Shown here: piece after piece, positions 1-13,670 of the stretch
Position numbering within the stretch: the first letter of the stretch is position 1
Layout of the letters: every line of letters starts with the position of its first letter
Source: Nepenthes gracilis
Taxonomy: Eukaryota > Streptophyta > Magnoliopsida > Caryophyllales > Nepenthaceae
Direction of reading: 5' to 3'
Assembly (NCBI GenBank): GCA_033239525.1
Contig: BSYO01000009.1
Span: 19,427,299 to 19,491,298 of the forward strand
Length of the DNA stretch: 64,000 nt
Notes under the pieces: model-generated
Told to the model about the DNA's origin: nothing
Database searches by the model: none
What the model saw: only the letters and a program-made list of their open reading frames with translations
Made by a program: the position numbers and the translations under genes

Positions 1-1098
1 TTTTTATAATATATCTTAGAGTATCTAGAAAATTCTCAACTTATGATAAATATCAAGTTTTTGTGATTCACCGTATAGGCAACGGTAAGTCCACCTACAT
101 TTGGACTTATAGGTGCTATTCACTCGGATTACTAGCACTGGTTTTGGAGGATAGCAACTATGCAATTGGAAGGAATTTTCGTTTTGACTCTCAAGCTTCT
201 AGTATGGCTGATGACAATTTATGGAGATGGCTACTGCCTCTAGCTCATTTGTTGGGTTCAATTTTGACTAATATGCTTCCACACTTCCCTAATTCATTGA
301 GCCGTAATTATATTGTCCGGATGCTTAGATCCCGTTGGATCTTTCTCCACTAGATCGGTTTGGAGCATTTTTTAGCCAAGTGGTAGGAAGGTGGGGTGGG
401 CAGATTTAGTTTGGGCTCCGCATCATATTTCTTTCCATTCTTTTATTATCTAACTTGCGTTTTACGATTATCTTGCCACAAAGGACTGGATTTAGTGGCG
501 TTTCACGTCTTCCCACTTGTGCTCTCTTTGTGGTTCGTCTGGTAGTTTTTTTCACCACTTTTTTTCAAGTGTAATTTTTTTTCAAAAGGCTTAGTATATT
601 CTATATAAGAGGAGCTGCTGCAATTGGCTGATAGTCGACTGGGGCCTGGCTTATAGATGAGAGTGGTAAAAATAGAGAGGCAAAAATCCTATACTGTTAT
701 TCACAAACTGCTTTTGACAACCACTATTTTCTGTATATTGTAAACAAAAAATCTTATCCTCTTTGATAATACTAATGTCCCGGATTCAACTGTCATCATT
801 AGCTCCATCTTTTCTATGGGTCAGGATAAGATGGGCACCTCATTTCCCTAGAATTATCAAAGCCCGTGCAATCACTAAGACATTGGGGCATGCCATCTTC
901 TTGGCTAGAACCTAACTCGAGGCCTATACTTTGCCCACCAATCACGAGTTTAAGAGTTTTGTTCATAGTATTGTCCATTTTTGTTGTTTTGATGATGTCA
1001 TGGCTCTAATTGCCAATTAATTATTTCTTCTCAGAAAATTTATTTTTTACTGACTTTATGATTTTTATGTATCGTTACTTATTTTTAAAAAAATAAAA
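1..1098 (+). mobile_element. LINE (non-LTR retrotransposon) 3' remnant
   Basis: Broken reading frames resemble the C-terminal part of plant LINE ORF2. Bases 63-353 read like the segment before the RT zinc-binding domain (context IGNGKSTYIWTYR). Bases 405-600 read like the zf-RVT domain (VWAPHHISFHSFI, then LATKDW and a CSLCGSSG cysteine pair). There are many stops and frameshifts. The A/T-rich tail near 1080-1100 is a plausible 3' end. The element begins left of the window, so its 5' structure is unknown. It cannot be coding now. Confidence 0.6.
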
Positions 1099-4000
1099 AC
1101 CTTAGCCGAGGGAAAGAGGCTCGTTAAAAATATATATAATATAATCACATGGGTCCTTTGTAAGTAGTGGTGTGACATTTATATCTTTTAATTATTTTTA
1201 AAATATTTTTAATAATATAATATATATATATATATTTTTATTATATTAACCGCTGCAACTAAAAGTATGTGGGTTAATATATGCCATACCACAAGATAGC
1301 ATCTTAATGATATCTAAAAGATATTTTTAAATATTTTTTTATTACTTATGAGTGTTGCTAGCGAAATATTTTTTAGACATTATAAATGATATAATATCAT
1401 ATTTATTTATAAATATTAATAATTTTATATAAAAAAAATAAATAAATAAATATTATATTATTCAAAATTATCGTTCAAAAATTGCTCTGAATATTTCCCA
1501 TTCTCCTTTATACTTACCATTATTTTAAAAATTTTATCATTTCCTCTAGGATTTTTTGTGAAATCAAGAACTTAGATCATTGGATAACATATTTTGTTAT
1601 ATTAAATATCAATTATATTTAAAAATGTCCATTTTGATATGACAATTTTCGAGTATTTTTCTTCTATATATTTTTCATTTGGGCTTATACACATACCTGT
1701 AGTATTTATAACAATAATAAACTCTCAAATTTTACTAATACTAAAATCATATATAAAAACGTATTTTCTTTATCCCAAATAATTTAATATGATATCTTTT
1801 AAAACTATAGAAATTATAAATCATTTTTTTATCATATAATTCTATATCTTCCTTAATTATCTGTTCCTTTATTTTTTCAATCATGATTAATTTATATTTT
1901 TTTATAATTATTTTTTTAAAATTTAATTTTTAAATATCTGTACCATATTAAATAATATTCTCTCATCTTATTTTTATTTGTGTAACTTGTAAATATTTTT
2001 TGATATCAATATTCTTTTGTCTTATAGTGTGATTATACTTACTCATCTTATTATTTTGATCTCATTAATGTTTAACCTTTATATATATTAGTATTTAATT
2101 ATCTAATATTTTAATCTATTATAATATACAAGGAGTCTAATAATTATTTTATAAATTTTTTTTGTTTTGTTTGAGATAAATTAATTTAAAAATCAATATT
2201 ACTCAAAATTTGATCTAAGTCTATTAAAAAATAAAAAAGGGCATCATACGTATGGGTTGAGTTATTGGCCTCAACATTATTCTAAGTCTAACACTTCGAT
2301 TCATAAATTAAGTGAATGATCTTTTCATTGAACATGTTAATTTCAAACTAAATCTCATAAAAAGGATCCCAAATTATATTAATCAAAAGCATCAAAACAT
2401 ATTTTTTAAAAAAAAAATTATTTATATTATTAAAAATACTACCAATTTTATTTTAACATTTGATTTGAGTCAATTTTTTTATAAACTTTTAAGTTATTTG
2501 TGCTGTTTAAGATTTTTAGCATCAAATTATATATAATTCAACATCAACTTGATCAAAATTAAAATTAAATTTTATTAATATATCATATTATCATGAATTA
2601 ATTATATAAAAATCTTATTTTTACAGCTGATTAGTAATTATAATGTGCTAATTATTTCGTTAGCACCTTCAAATTTTAAACTTCCACACCACCTAGACGC
2701 CTCATTATCAACCTTAATGTTTAATATTTATTAAACAAAATATCATACAAATTATAATAAGCTGAAATCATGTTACATCACTAACAGTTATATTTTATCA
2801 ATATCATAAATATAAACGTTCAAATGTTCTTGTAGATTTGTACTCAAATTCAATAACTAAATACTATATAAACTTTAAATAGAGATTAAATTTAATAGTC
2901 TAAATAAATATGGCCTTAATTTTTTTAGTTTAAGAAAATCTGACTTTGATTAGATGCAATAAGTTAAATGTCATTACCAAAAATAATGTTAATTATAATG
3001 CTAATTTAATTGATCGGTCTTCTAATATGATAGACAACAGCAATCAAGTTTCATAGATATTTTGGTGGTTCGGACTTACGAAGCAAATTTATTTATCATG
3101 CTTTTTTTTTTTTGTCATTTTATGAAACAAATTAAAAATTTAAATTATTAGGAAAGATTTCGCCAAACCTTACATCTTGCTTATTTTTTAAAAATATTTT
3201 TAATAATATAATATTTTATTTATCTATCTATAATAATAAATTTATATAAAAATATATTTATAAATAAATACTATATTTTGTAAAGGTGTTTTAAAAATGG
3301 CTAAATTGATTCATGGAAATATTCTATAGATAAACAAGGAATATTCTTAGGGCATGATGAGAAGTCATAATGAGTATTTATTTATTTATAAATTTAATAA
3401 TATAAATAAATTAATAAATTATTATATTATTTTAAAATATCTAAAAAATATAACTTAAATATCATCCATCAATTTATAATTATAGATAATTATAAATATA
3501 AAATATAATTATTTATAAATTCTGATAATAATTTTTTATATTATTATTTTACAATCCCAACAACCAACCACAACAATAATGATGTTTACTTATTAAAAAA
3601 TGTTATATTTATGAAGAAATTTAAATAAAATGCTTAAATTTTTTGCACCTCTAAAATTACGTGGATGACATTTGGAAGCAGAAGATTCCTTGAAATTACA
3701 CCCCCAAAACAATAAATAAATAAATAAATAATATGGCAAAGATCCAAGAGGGCCCACCGTGCAAAATTGTCGCCAGTCCCATCTAAAGGACGAGACCTGT
3801 CAGCCAGCGTGGCTTCATCGCAAGGCCTATGGACACGTGTATGGCGATTAATGCATTTGAAGTAAATGACTGTCGATTTCTTATTGGTCTTGAAGAAGAC
3901 TGTTACTGTTCTGTGGCTGTTGCCGTGACGGCAGCACTGCCATCCCCATCCTCTGGCAAATAAATAAACAATTGTCATGGGTCGCCTCCTTTTGTTTTTT

Positions 4001-5400
4001 TTTGTTTTGTTTTTGTTTTTATTTTTGTTTTTTTATTTTTAAATTGAGAACATTTCGAAGTCAATTTTGGGTCAAATATCGAAAAATGGCGCTATTAAAT
4101 TAAAAATATATATAATTTTTTATATACAGACAATTACAAAAATTTTGAAAAATAAATAATAAATAAATTAAATTATATATAGAGAAAATGTGTTGTAGAT
4201 AAGAATATGGGATTGGTTGTGATATTTAATTCAAACTAGTGGTTTTACGTAATTTTCTGAAGGATATTTTTATTATTAGTGCTTTTTTTTATTTTATTAT
4301 ATTGATAGTTTTATATAATTGATAAATAAATAAATATTATCCAATATATATATAGTCGGCAGCTGAAACTTAAAAGCTTGTGGGTGAGTCATGTACGTCT
4401 TCTTTTGGATTCTTAATCAATGATGAGGCATCCCATTATAATTATGCATATATTAAAGAGATAATACAATGTATTAATACTAATTGTAATTAGTGATGGT
4501 AATAGTCAGGGGCAGGCCAGTTTTTTTCTTTAAATTACATCTCCCTTTTTTTTTATTAGAAATAATATTAAATTAGAGTTGATAATTAATATTAAGAATA
4601 TACACAATAAAATATGAATACCCCTGTTGAAAGTATTTTCATTTGTATTATTTAATATTTATTTTTTGAAAAAAATGTTGTTATGTTATAGGTGTTATGA
4701 AATTATTGTATGACTATTATTAGCATATAGTGAAAAAGATAGCATAAGGTGGAGTAAAAAATGGTATATATTGAAATATAAATAAACTTTTACATACGCG
4801 TATGAAATCAAAATATTACATAAAATATATTTTAAAAGGTGTACATAAAATTTGTATCAGGTTTTAAGTCACTTTTTACAAGTTTCAGATTTATTTAGTA
4901 TATGTTGATTTTTTTGAAAAATAAAATAAAATTATCATGTAGTGGTTTATATTTTTTAATTTTGGGGTATCCATTATCTCACTTACTTTTTTCTTTGAAT
5001 GGCAACCACCCTAAAGGCATTTTGATGAAAAAAGATCTACATATGTGTGGTAATTTATTGGGTCTCTAAATCAAATATTATGAATATATATTATAACCAA
5101 AGAATACTAAAATTTAGAGGATCTAAATAAGTTAAAAATTTATAAAAATTTAAGTAATTAAAATTATTTTCGTATCCGGTCTTTAAGTAATTAATATTTC
5201 ATATGGAAGATTGATTTTCGTCTAATAGTACATAAGCTAGTAGTACTTCAGATACTGTATGAATTTTGGCCTGATTACAGTAAATTATCGAGTAGCACGT
5301 GATAAATACCTGAATCAAACATGTGCATCATTTGTTCAGAATAAAAATATCTAATATGTACCCGAAAAACACACATGTGTATTTTATCTAGAGTGTTTAA
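1099..5400. other. AT-rich intergenic region, no gene seen
   Basis: Very AT-rich sequence without a credible coding region. Short motifs such as AATAAATAAATATTATAT recur near 1.2, 1.43, 3.25, 3.4 and 4.33 kb, which suggests decayed copies of one AT-rich repeat or MITE, but I could not define ends. Reading frames in this stretch (for example 2312-2536) have the composition of random AT-rich DNA. The only GC-richer island, 3730-3960, is listed separately. Confidence 0.6.
3634..3980. promoter_or_regulatory. GC-richer promoter-like island with ACACGTGT
   Basis: Bases 3730-3960 rise clearly above the surrounding AT background and contain the palindromic G-box/ABRE core ACACGTGT at 3833-3840 plus a CCATCCCCATCC stretch near 3940. 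It looks like a piece of a gene promoter or leader, but no gene follows on either strand. A 114-codon frame on the minus strand has no recognisable protein character. It may be a relocated promoter fragment or part of an unrecognised transposon. Confidence 0.2.
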
Positions 5401-5419
5401 CATCTGAAATAGAACTTGT

Positions 5420-5665
5420 TTAAAATATCTCAGGCCCAAGATTTATATTCGAAAGACACGCATGTGTATTTCATCTAAAGTGTTTAACATCTAAAATATG
5501 CTTGAGGGCACTTGTCTACCTTTTGTACAATAAGCTCGCACCAGACGGGTGTTTATATACGATACTTGTTTCCAAATTGTGGTTGTTTAAAATAAATATC
5601 TGATATGATTTAAGGGTCAAATTCGATTATTAAATTTATTTTTTGAATTGTTGAGTGCTGATACA
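5420..5665 (+). repeat. Eroded 5' LTR of a Ty1/copia element
   Basis: Blocks here match blocks of the better preserved LTR at 9486-9997 in the same order: GTGTTTAACATCT, GCTCGCACCAGA-GGGTGTTTATATA, and the end TGAATTGTTGAGTG-TGA-ACA. The 5' boundary is blurred. What follows (AGAAGATAAATATTTACTAAT) is also shared with the sequence after the second LTR, as expected if each LTR is followed by a copy of the same internal region. Confidence 0.5.
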
Positions 5666-8600
5666 ATTAGAAAAAAGAAAAGAAGATAAATATTTACTAA
5701 TTTGTCCGCCATTTAGATTTTAAATTATTAAAAGCGGCGTCGTTTTTTTTAAAAATAATAATAATAATAAAATTGATCGGCTATTTTTATCATTATGAAT
5801 GATATTAAAATTACCAGAGGGTTTCGGGACGCGGAGGAGGAATACTTTTGAGCTCTTTTATTTTGGTAATTCAATTTTTATATGATTCTGTAAATAAATA
5901 TATATTATATTATAATATGTATTTATATTTCCTTATTTATATTAATAAAATATTATATATAAAATATAAAATATAATATCAAAATATAATTAGTAATATC
6001 TTAGATTAAAATAATTTAATTAAAATTTACAAGCACCTTAATTAATAAAATTATTTTTTTCTCCTTTTTAAATTGTGATAATTATTTTTATAATAAAATT
6101 TATATAAAATTTTATTATATTATAATAATCGAGGATAAAATTATTATTTTTTAATTTCATGTGATTAAGAAAAGGAATATAATTTGATAGTTTTATCATA
6201 AAATTGGATATGAAATGAATTAAAATTTATAATTTTTTGTCTATTGAATGATGTATGTACATTGGTAAAACATAATTTTGTAATTTGTTAGCCTCATTTT
6301 TGGATGTTAGATGTATTTATTTTTATGCAACTATTCAATCAGAAATCTTTAGATATTAGATGGAAATTTAGAACTAAAAGGTGACAACTATAAAGTGGAA
6401 GGAGAGAATTCTCCTTCATTGAGATATATTTATTATCCGGAATAATTTTAATAATATATAATGTTCATAAAGATAAAAATATTTATATTAATATTTTAAC
6501 AATTTATATAAATAAAATATTAGGCATCCATCATATTTACAATTATGGATAATCAACCGAAAAAAAAGGTAAAATCGAACCTTTCAAATTACATTTTAAA
6601 TTCGTTTCCACCCATGATATGGGCCTTTTAAAATTCTTATAACACACATAGGATAAATGGTCAATCAATGAACTTATGACCATGTGTGTGCAAGAGGAAG
6701 GAAGGCTCGTGATGGAGCAAAGTGAGGCGTCTTCATGCAAAAAGAAGGAAGGTTCAATAGTCAAAGGGGAAAGGTAAAGTACCTCCCCAAATGATATCAA
6801 GATGAGTCAGAGTGTTTCTTCTGTAAAAGAAGGGACACGTAAAGAAGGACTATTTTAAGTATCAAAATTGGCTTGAAAAGAAAGGTAATCCATTCTCTTT
6901 TTGTATATTATGAATCTAATATTGAACATGGTAGATTGACTTCGGGTTTTAAATTCATATTTCTAATTCCTTATGAAGGCTTGCAAAACCTAAGGAAACC
7001 CCAAAACAATGCATCTTCTCCGGAAACAAGATGGTTCACATGTGCAGCCCGTTGGGGCAGTGGTTTTATTTTATCTCTTGAAAAGACCTTTTATATTCCA
7101 AATTTCTCTAGAAATTTGTTTCACTTGTACCATTTGGATATTCCTTTACATTTCGGACTCATTATTGGTTTATTTTATGATGTTGACATAATCAGTTCTC
7201 GATGGTCTTTATTGTTTAAATTTGTAAAACAATACCAATTATTGTTAATAACTAATTAAAAGATGTGTTATGAATGAATGACTGGCATAGGAGATTGGGA
7301 CATAATTGATGAATCAAAAGATTGGTAAATGAAGTATTATTGCTTTTCATCGGTTACTGTGTGGACCGCATTAAAAGGCAGGAACAAATAAGAAAATGAG
7401 TTCGGACATATTAGAGATCATACATTTTTCCTCCATAAATTGGTCCAAAATATTTCATTTTATTGATGATGATATATGGCTTCATAATAAATATTTTGAT
7501 GCTTTTAAATTGTTTAAATAAGTAGAGAAACAAACTGAAAAAATATCAAAAATTATGAGATCGAGATAGAGGTGGAGAGTATTATGGTAGATATATGAAG
7601 ATGGACAAAATTTAAAGTTTCTTGAAAATGGGATTGTTCTGCTCAATATACTATGCTGATTCTCAGGACCAAAATGGTGTAGCAGAAAGAAGAAACCGAA
7701 TATTATGACATTAATAACGTTCCCAAATTGAACTATAAAATAACAAGCTGTTCAAAACTCCTTTTGAGTTATGGAAAGGTTCGAAACCAGTTCTGACATG
7801 CACGCGTATGGGGGAATAAGATATAATCACATGAAAAGAAATTAAAGATTTTAATCTCATTATTTGGAATCAAGAAATGCAAAATTTTTGAAAATAAATA
7901 AAAAATATTTAGATTCACAACCCTCCACTTCATATGATAGGTTGATTGATAAAATCGTTGTTGTAAACCAATCAATTAAAATCCACAAAAATATTCCAGG
8001 TTGACCATGAAACTCAATTTCCGAAATAGGCCTAAATGCTCGCATTTGAGGATGATGATACAACGTTATAGGTTTCTAGACGAGAAAGTGAGTCAATTGA
8101 TTATGTTGTATATTTGATTATAATAGAAAATGATATGGATGAGTTGATATAATAAAAATTTAGATGAATTAACTAAAGGGGCGAAAGCTATAGGGTGTAA
8201 ATGGGTCTTTAAAATAAAGAAAGACTCATTAGGTAATATCAAAGATATAAGACAAGACTTGTTTGTAAATGTTACAAAAAAGGAATTGATTAAAGGAGAC
8301 TTTTTTGATCACATCTAATTTTTTTGGTTGCTCATTTTGATATGGAATTGTAACAAATGGATGTGAAAATAGCATTTTTGAATGGTGATCTAGAGGAAGA
8401 GGTTTAATATTTTAAATTCTTTGATATTATTTTTTGAAACAAAGCAGTCAATGGTATTGAAATTTAATTATCTCTTCAAACCATTTTTATATATCAGTTG
8501 GGAGTAAGACTTGTTTCCTTGTCTTATATGTGGATGATATTTTACTTTCCAATGAAAAGGGTTGTTGTATGAGGTAAAATAATTTATCATATTTTATGAT

Positions 8601-9485
8601 ATTTTAAAGATAATTTTAATATAAAATAAAACTTTAAAGAGATTTTAAAAATTAATATTGAAGGGTGATATGAGCCAAGGTTTGGAGTAAAAAATGGTTG
8701 AAAGTTTGATGTATGCTTGGTATTGAAATGGAATGTTGGGAAGAATAGAACTTTCGAAAGCTGCCAAGAAAGTCATATCTTCACATCATAAGATTTCATT
8801 AATATATAGACGGATACAACTGGAAGTTTTGGGGTACTCCGATTTTAAAAGGTGTGTTGATTCTCGTAAATCAACAATATTTTGTTTTGAGTGTATCTTT
8901 AATGAGTGAAAGAAAATTCTTATTTCATATGAGTTGCTTTGAAAAAGGCTAAAAGCATGGTGTATGGATGAGGAATTTCATGTCTAGGCTTAGAGTGGTT
9001 GATTCCATTTCGAGGCCATTAAAGATATTTTGGGTTTTTAAAAATAACAAATTATAAGAAAAACACTCGACATTATTTTAGCCAAAAAGGAGCGATTAAA
9101 GGAAAGGAAAATCTGAGGCATATCAAGATGAATTAATGATCGCCGATCCTCACTAAAGGTATGCCACCATTAAGGTTCAAAGGGATCTAAATGGAATTGA
9201 GTTCCATTTTGTAATTTTCATTGTATGGACAATGATATTGAAAATTCCTATTGTTGTGATATTTCTCAAAATCATCAGCATTAATTAATTTGAGAATATC
9301 GTTAAGTTGGACAAAAGAATAAACATAGGGTTTATTCATAAAGTAAAGTTACCGGATGAAAATTAATATATCAGAATACAAAATTATTTCATTATTAAAC
9401 TTATTATGTGATTCATATATTTATTTCTTAAAGTTTAAAAAATTGATGATTTTAGTTATCACATGAGTTAAATAGAGTGGGAGAA
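5666..9485 (+). pseudogene. Decayed Ty1/copia gag-pol internal region
   Basis: Fragments of a copia polyprotein appear in the right order. A gag tail with a CFFC zinc-knuckle start lies at about 6660-6900, followed by the protease/pre-integrase part at 6900-7350. Reverse transcriptase pieces follow: the KAIGCKWVFKIKKDS motif near 8190, MDVKIAFLNGDLEEEV near 8355 and YVDDILL near 8530, the last retaining the catalytic DD pair. RNase H-like pieces extend to about 9170 (ADPH-KGMPPLRFK context). Stops and frameshifts are everywhere. A purine run GAGTGGGAGAA just before 9486 fits the polypurine tract. It is dead as a protein source. Confidence 0.8.
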
Positions 9486-9997
9486 TGTAAGCTTCAGGCC
9501 AAGATTTAGGCCCAATTAATCGAAACCGCCCACGAGCCATCGAGCCAAGCCAGCCGGAGGCAAAGGCCCTGGTTAGAGTGCGAGCAAACTTATCGTTCGT
9601 CTTCCGCGATCAACGAACCATTTGGCGTTTTCTCGGTTAAACATTCACAAGTGGTGATAAACTCTCGTTAAAGTTAATTCATCAATTTTGGCGGTTTAAA
9701 ACGCCTTCGGTTGAGGCGGGTGATGGTTTCGCTATAAATTGACATCTCGGGGCTTTGTCCAGCACCCAACTTCAAGCGATACACCATCTAAACGAGTGAA
9801 GGAGTGTTTAACATCTATCCGATAGCCAAGCACCAAAGAATATCTTGTCGATTTTAAATTCATGATTGTGGTTGTTTTCCACATAAATAGAAGCTCGCAC
9901 CAGATGGGTGTTTATATACTACTCCAAATATAAAATTATTCTGACATGATTTTAGGGTATTCATTATTGTTTATTTGAATTGTTGAGTGTTGACACA
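9486..9997 (+). repeat. Copia LTR (central, shared)
   Basis: Starts TGTAAGCTTCAGG directly after a purine-rich tract and ends GTTGACACA, so it has the TG...CA form. It contains a TATA-like GCTATAAATTG at about 9731-9741, a plausible LTR promoter, and is less AT-rich than its flanks. It matches the eroded LTR at 5420-5665. It is followed by a second, more decayed internal region instead of host DNA. Confidence 0.65.
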
Positions 9998-11460
9998 ATA
10001 AAAAAAAAGAAAGAAGATAAATATTTACTAATCTGTTTCGTTTTGAATTATATTTTATTTTTTATCAATATTGAGTGCGTTATTTTTATTATTATAAATG
10101 ATATTTTACCAATTATACTCTTCTCTTTCATCTTATATTTTTTATTACTCAAATTTATTATTATAATATGTTATATCATTATTTTTGTTAAAAATTTTTA
10201 TAATTAAAATTTATCATTTAGTAGATATTTTTTAAATTTATAGTCCCATAAATATTTTTCTCATTTTTAAATAAATTTTTATATAAAATTTTATATATTT
10301 TATTATTTATAATTATTATTATTTATCATGTATTATTAATTTATTTCTTCAATGGTTTAAACAAGAGAGTTCGAAATCCAACATTCTAAATAGAGCTATA
10401 ACCGGACAGGGTGAAATTGAGTAGTTTTATTGAGATATATTTTTATTGTAATTTTAATAATATATATTGTATATATATTTATATTAATATTTTTTATATA
10501 AATAAATATAAGGATATTTTCAATATAATAAAAAATACAATCCAAATATATATTTTTTGAAAACAAATTCTATACGTAATATCACAAAAGACATTCCTTC
10601 AGTAATGGGAACACAATTATGTTAGTTGGATGAGGCTTCCTATGAGATATTTATATTATAAGTTGAAAAAATAAAATATAATTTATTTAATTAGCAAGTT
10701 GGTGCAGTAGGGCAGGTTGTATTTGATTGTTTCATGTGCTTGATAATTACTGATGTGACATAAATAATATAATTACAAACATTATTGTGAAGATTAATTA
10801 TGACACGTAAGAAAATAATAAATATTATAAGCTTTTCATGGTTTGAGGAATAAATGAAATTTAGATTTTTCCTCCATAAATTTGTATTTTTAATTGGTTA
10901 CGTGGAGTATTTTGTCTCTTCATTATAGTGAAATGAAATTATATGACTTCTAAATTTAAACGTAAACTCCTTATGTTAATAACGTTGCCAAATTACTATA
11001 AAATATCAGTTTTTATTTTCAAATTAATAAATTAAAGTAACTAAATTTATCTCACAATAAATAAAAAATATTTACGACATAAAATTAAACCTGATTAAAA
11101 TCAAATTACTCAACTGACTCAATCTATTAGGCCTAAATTTTATAGGTTATATTAAATTTATATTAGTATTATGGATGGATATAATAAAAATTTAGATTTG
11201 ATTAAATTTATGAGCTACGGCACGATTGTAAATAAAAATGACTGATTTGATCACATCTAAGTTTTAAAAATTTTTGCAAACATGTATTTTAATATTTTAA
11301 GTTTATATTATTTTTTTAAAAAGTAAGTCAAACCATTTTTATATATCAGTTCAGGTAAATAATATTCTAGTTTAGGTAACCTTTTAAATAAGTATCATAT
11401 TTTATGATATTTTATAATTTTAATATAAAATAAAACTTTAAAAATTAAAAATTAATATCT
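9998..11460 (+). mobile_element. Second, strongly decayed copy of the copia internal region
   Basis: This stretch repeats the sequence after the first LTR in the same order but with large deletions. The block near 10430-10530 matches 6415-6525 (TTGAGATATATTT). TTTTTCCTCCATAAATT at 10867 matches 7428, GTTAATAACGTTGCCAAATT near 10975 matches 7711, ATAATAAAAATTTAGAT near 11180 matches 8150, and CAAACCATTTTTATATATCAGTT near 11330 matches 8476. No coding capacity remains. Confidence 0.55.
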
Positions 11461-11479
11461 CCATAGCCAGCCTAACTTG

Positions 11480-12200
11480 ACCTGATTTTAATTATTAGTC
11501 CAAAATCCACAAAATAACAAAGAAAATTTCAGGAAACTTGTTCACTTAACTAAGAGGGGTAGGATGGTCCAAAACACAAAATACGATCCGAGTGTCCCAA
11601 AAGAATAGCAGCCCGTGCGACAAGGTTTTTTAGTGAGCTCGAGGATAGATTTCCCAGGATACGAGGACTAGGCATTTAAAAGCCCGAAACTCAAAAGCTC
11701 TATTAAACCCGATTCATACTCCGGTGAAAAGAGATTCGAGGACCCTCCACAGCGACCAGAGCCCTCCGAGAGCGCTTTCTCCAACGAGTAAACGCACAAA
11801 GCAACAAGGCATACCACGCGAGGACGAGGATTGTCTCATACACTGGGCCGAAAGCGCGTAAGAATCTCGCCGATTAAAAAATCTATCACCGTGAAGACGC
11901 CACCACCACAACAAACAAGAGATTAAGCTTGACTCATCGACACTCCAGTTCTATCACGGCGCCACCAAGACATCCTTTATCACATATCTAGTATTAAATG
12001 TGACTAAGGTGACACAGGTGGATCGCCTCTTTTGTCCCCTCTCCAACGACACATTTTTTCCTATAAATACCCAGCGAGAACCCTTTCCAAAGAGTCCCTC
12101 TCCCAACTCGTCCGAGGCAAAAAAGGAGAAAGACTTTAACTCTCTCTCTCGGCCTCTCTCTCTCTCTCGCTCCTCCCAACAAGAATGAACAAAAAAACGA
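11480..12200 (+). mobile_element. Ty3/gypsy-like LTR fragment
   Basis: A GC-richer, non-coding 700-bp block with the composition of a plant LTR. It has a good TATA box (CCTATAAATACCC near 12060), then a pyrimidine-rich CTCTCTCTCTCGGCC tract at 12135-12175 where an LTR R/U5 would lie. Short overlapping frames on both strands carry no recognisable protein. No gag-pol is attached, so it is a solo or truncated LTR. The exact termini were not found. Confidence 0.4.
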
Positions 12201-13390
12201 TAAAGCACCTTCCCAACGAGATAATTTTAGGGAGAGAAATAAATGCTCAGAAAGACTTCCATCTAATAATAAATTATTTTAAAAATTTAACACAAAATCA
12301 TGGCTGCAAAATGCGATTTGCGCAACAATTTAATTAATTATGATTTTTGACACCCTTTAACAGCTATAATTTTATATTAAATTTGATCTTAATTTAACAC
12401 AAATTTAATTTTAATAATTTAAAAAAATATATTAATATTAGTAAATTTATTTAGAGGCCATTATACATAAAAAAAAAAAAAAAAACAAGTGGTTGGTTTT
12501 AAATTTTATTATTGTGATTTATGTTATATTACATTAAACAAAAATGGCGTATAATAACGGAGACGTAATCTAATGAACATTAAATTAAAAGTTCACGCGT
12601 ATGAGAAGATACAATGATTGTTTTCGTTTCAGCAAATAAAATTCTGTACAAATCTAGAATATTATTTAATATTATATTATGTAATTTGTATAAATCAAAA
12701 TAATATATGCATAAGTGGCATAGCACAACAAGTTATTTTGGTTACGTGCTTTTTAAACTATTTAAAAATATTTAAAATTTCTTATCAAATTATTTTGGTA
12801 TGCAATTTTTAAATTAATTTATTTTCCTACTAAGTTTATTCCATATATATAATTAGATCAAATGAATGATATTTTAAATTATATGACACCCTTCATTAAA
12901 AATAAAGCTTAATATAAAAATCAAAAATAAAGATTTATTTAAAATTTCTTTTATATAAAATATCAACAAGTCTTTTAAAAAAATTATTAGACATTATAAA
13001 ATAAATTTAAGAAGAATGTAATTTGGATTTTTTTCTATTTTTACATTTTAAATAAATATATATGCGGGTGTAATATATGTGGTGCTCTTCAACAAGCAAG
13101 ATGGAGTAGGTGGCGGCAGCTGTGGACATAAGAATAAATAAATAAATAAATAAATAAATAAATATCAGGCAATTATTGAAGATTGACGTTAAAAATAATA
13201 ATCAATATGCATTTATTTTCAGAGTATTTTTAATTTGTTACAATATTTAAGTTGTTAATCTATATTATTAAATCTATATAAAATAAATAAAAATATTAAA
13301 TTAATAAATCAAACTGAAAAATTAAACAAATATTACGAAGTTATATTATTTAAAAAATAATGATTAGTACGCATCACCGGCCACTAAATC
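12201..13390. other. AT-rich intergenic region with simple repeats
   Basis: No gene seen. It holds an A-tract at about 12470-12485 and an (AAAT)n microsatellite at about 13133-13163. A short GC-richer patch lies at 13080-13125 (GTAGGTGGCGGCAGCTGTGG). The end of this stretch is the likely upstream promoter area of the leader exon at 13430. Confidence 0.55.
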
Positions 13391-13394
13391 AGGG

Positions 13395-13404
13395 TATATA
13401 AATA
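13395..13404 (+). promoter_or_regulatory. TATA box of a putative distal promoter
   Basis: TATATAAATA sits about 30 bp upstream of a sudden change to balanced, UTR-like sequence (AGGGTTTTCTTCCTTC...), typical of a plant core promoter. It would drive the leader exon described next. There is no transcript evidence in the sequence itself. Confidence 0.45.
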
Positions 13405-13429
13405 ACAATGGCCGTAGGGTTTTCTTCCT

Positions 13430-13544
13430 TCGAAAAAAGAATCACAAGCGCAAGTCTTCTGCTCACGGAATACACTCGCATATTCTATTTTTCTTTATTG
13501 GAAGATACGGTTTGTCTCTCCAATTCTTCAGCTGAATCTTCGAG
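13430..13544 (+). other. Putative non-coding 5'UTR exon 1 with splice donor
   Basis: About 115 bp of pyrimidine-rich, UTR-like sequence after the TATA box, ending CTTCGAG before GTAATTATC, an acceptable 5' splice site. No ATG-started frame continues through it. No other gene lies between here and the kinase ATG at 19598, so I infer it could be a distal leader exon of that kinase, spliced to the acceptor at 19160 over a 5.6-kb intron. It could instead belong to a non-coding transcript. Confidence 0.3.
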
Positions 13545-13670
13545 GTAATTATCAGAATTCAGAAGTTGAAGAAATCGATTTTGAATGTTTGATCCACGAG
13601 TATTATCATGATTTCCATTTAACTTAGGGCAGTTGCCTATGATGAATTTTGTTTTGAAGTTGATTTCGTA

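Noticed and set aside
3634..3978. 114-codon minus-strand frame
   Set aside because: No domain, spans the promoter-like island and AT-rich flanks; treated as non-coding.
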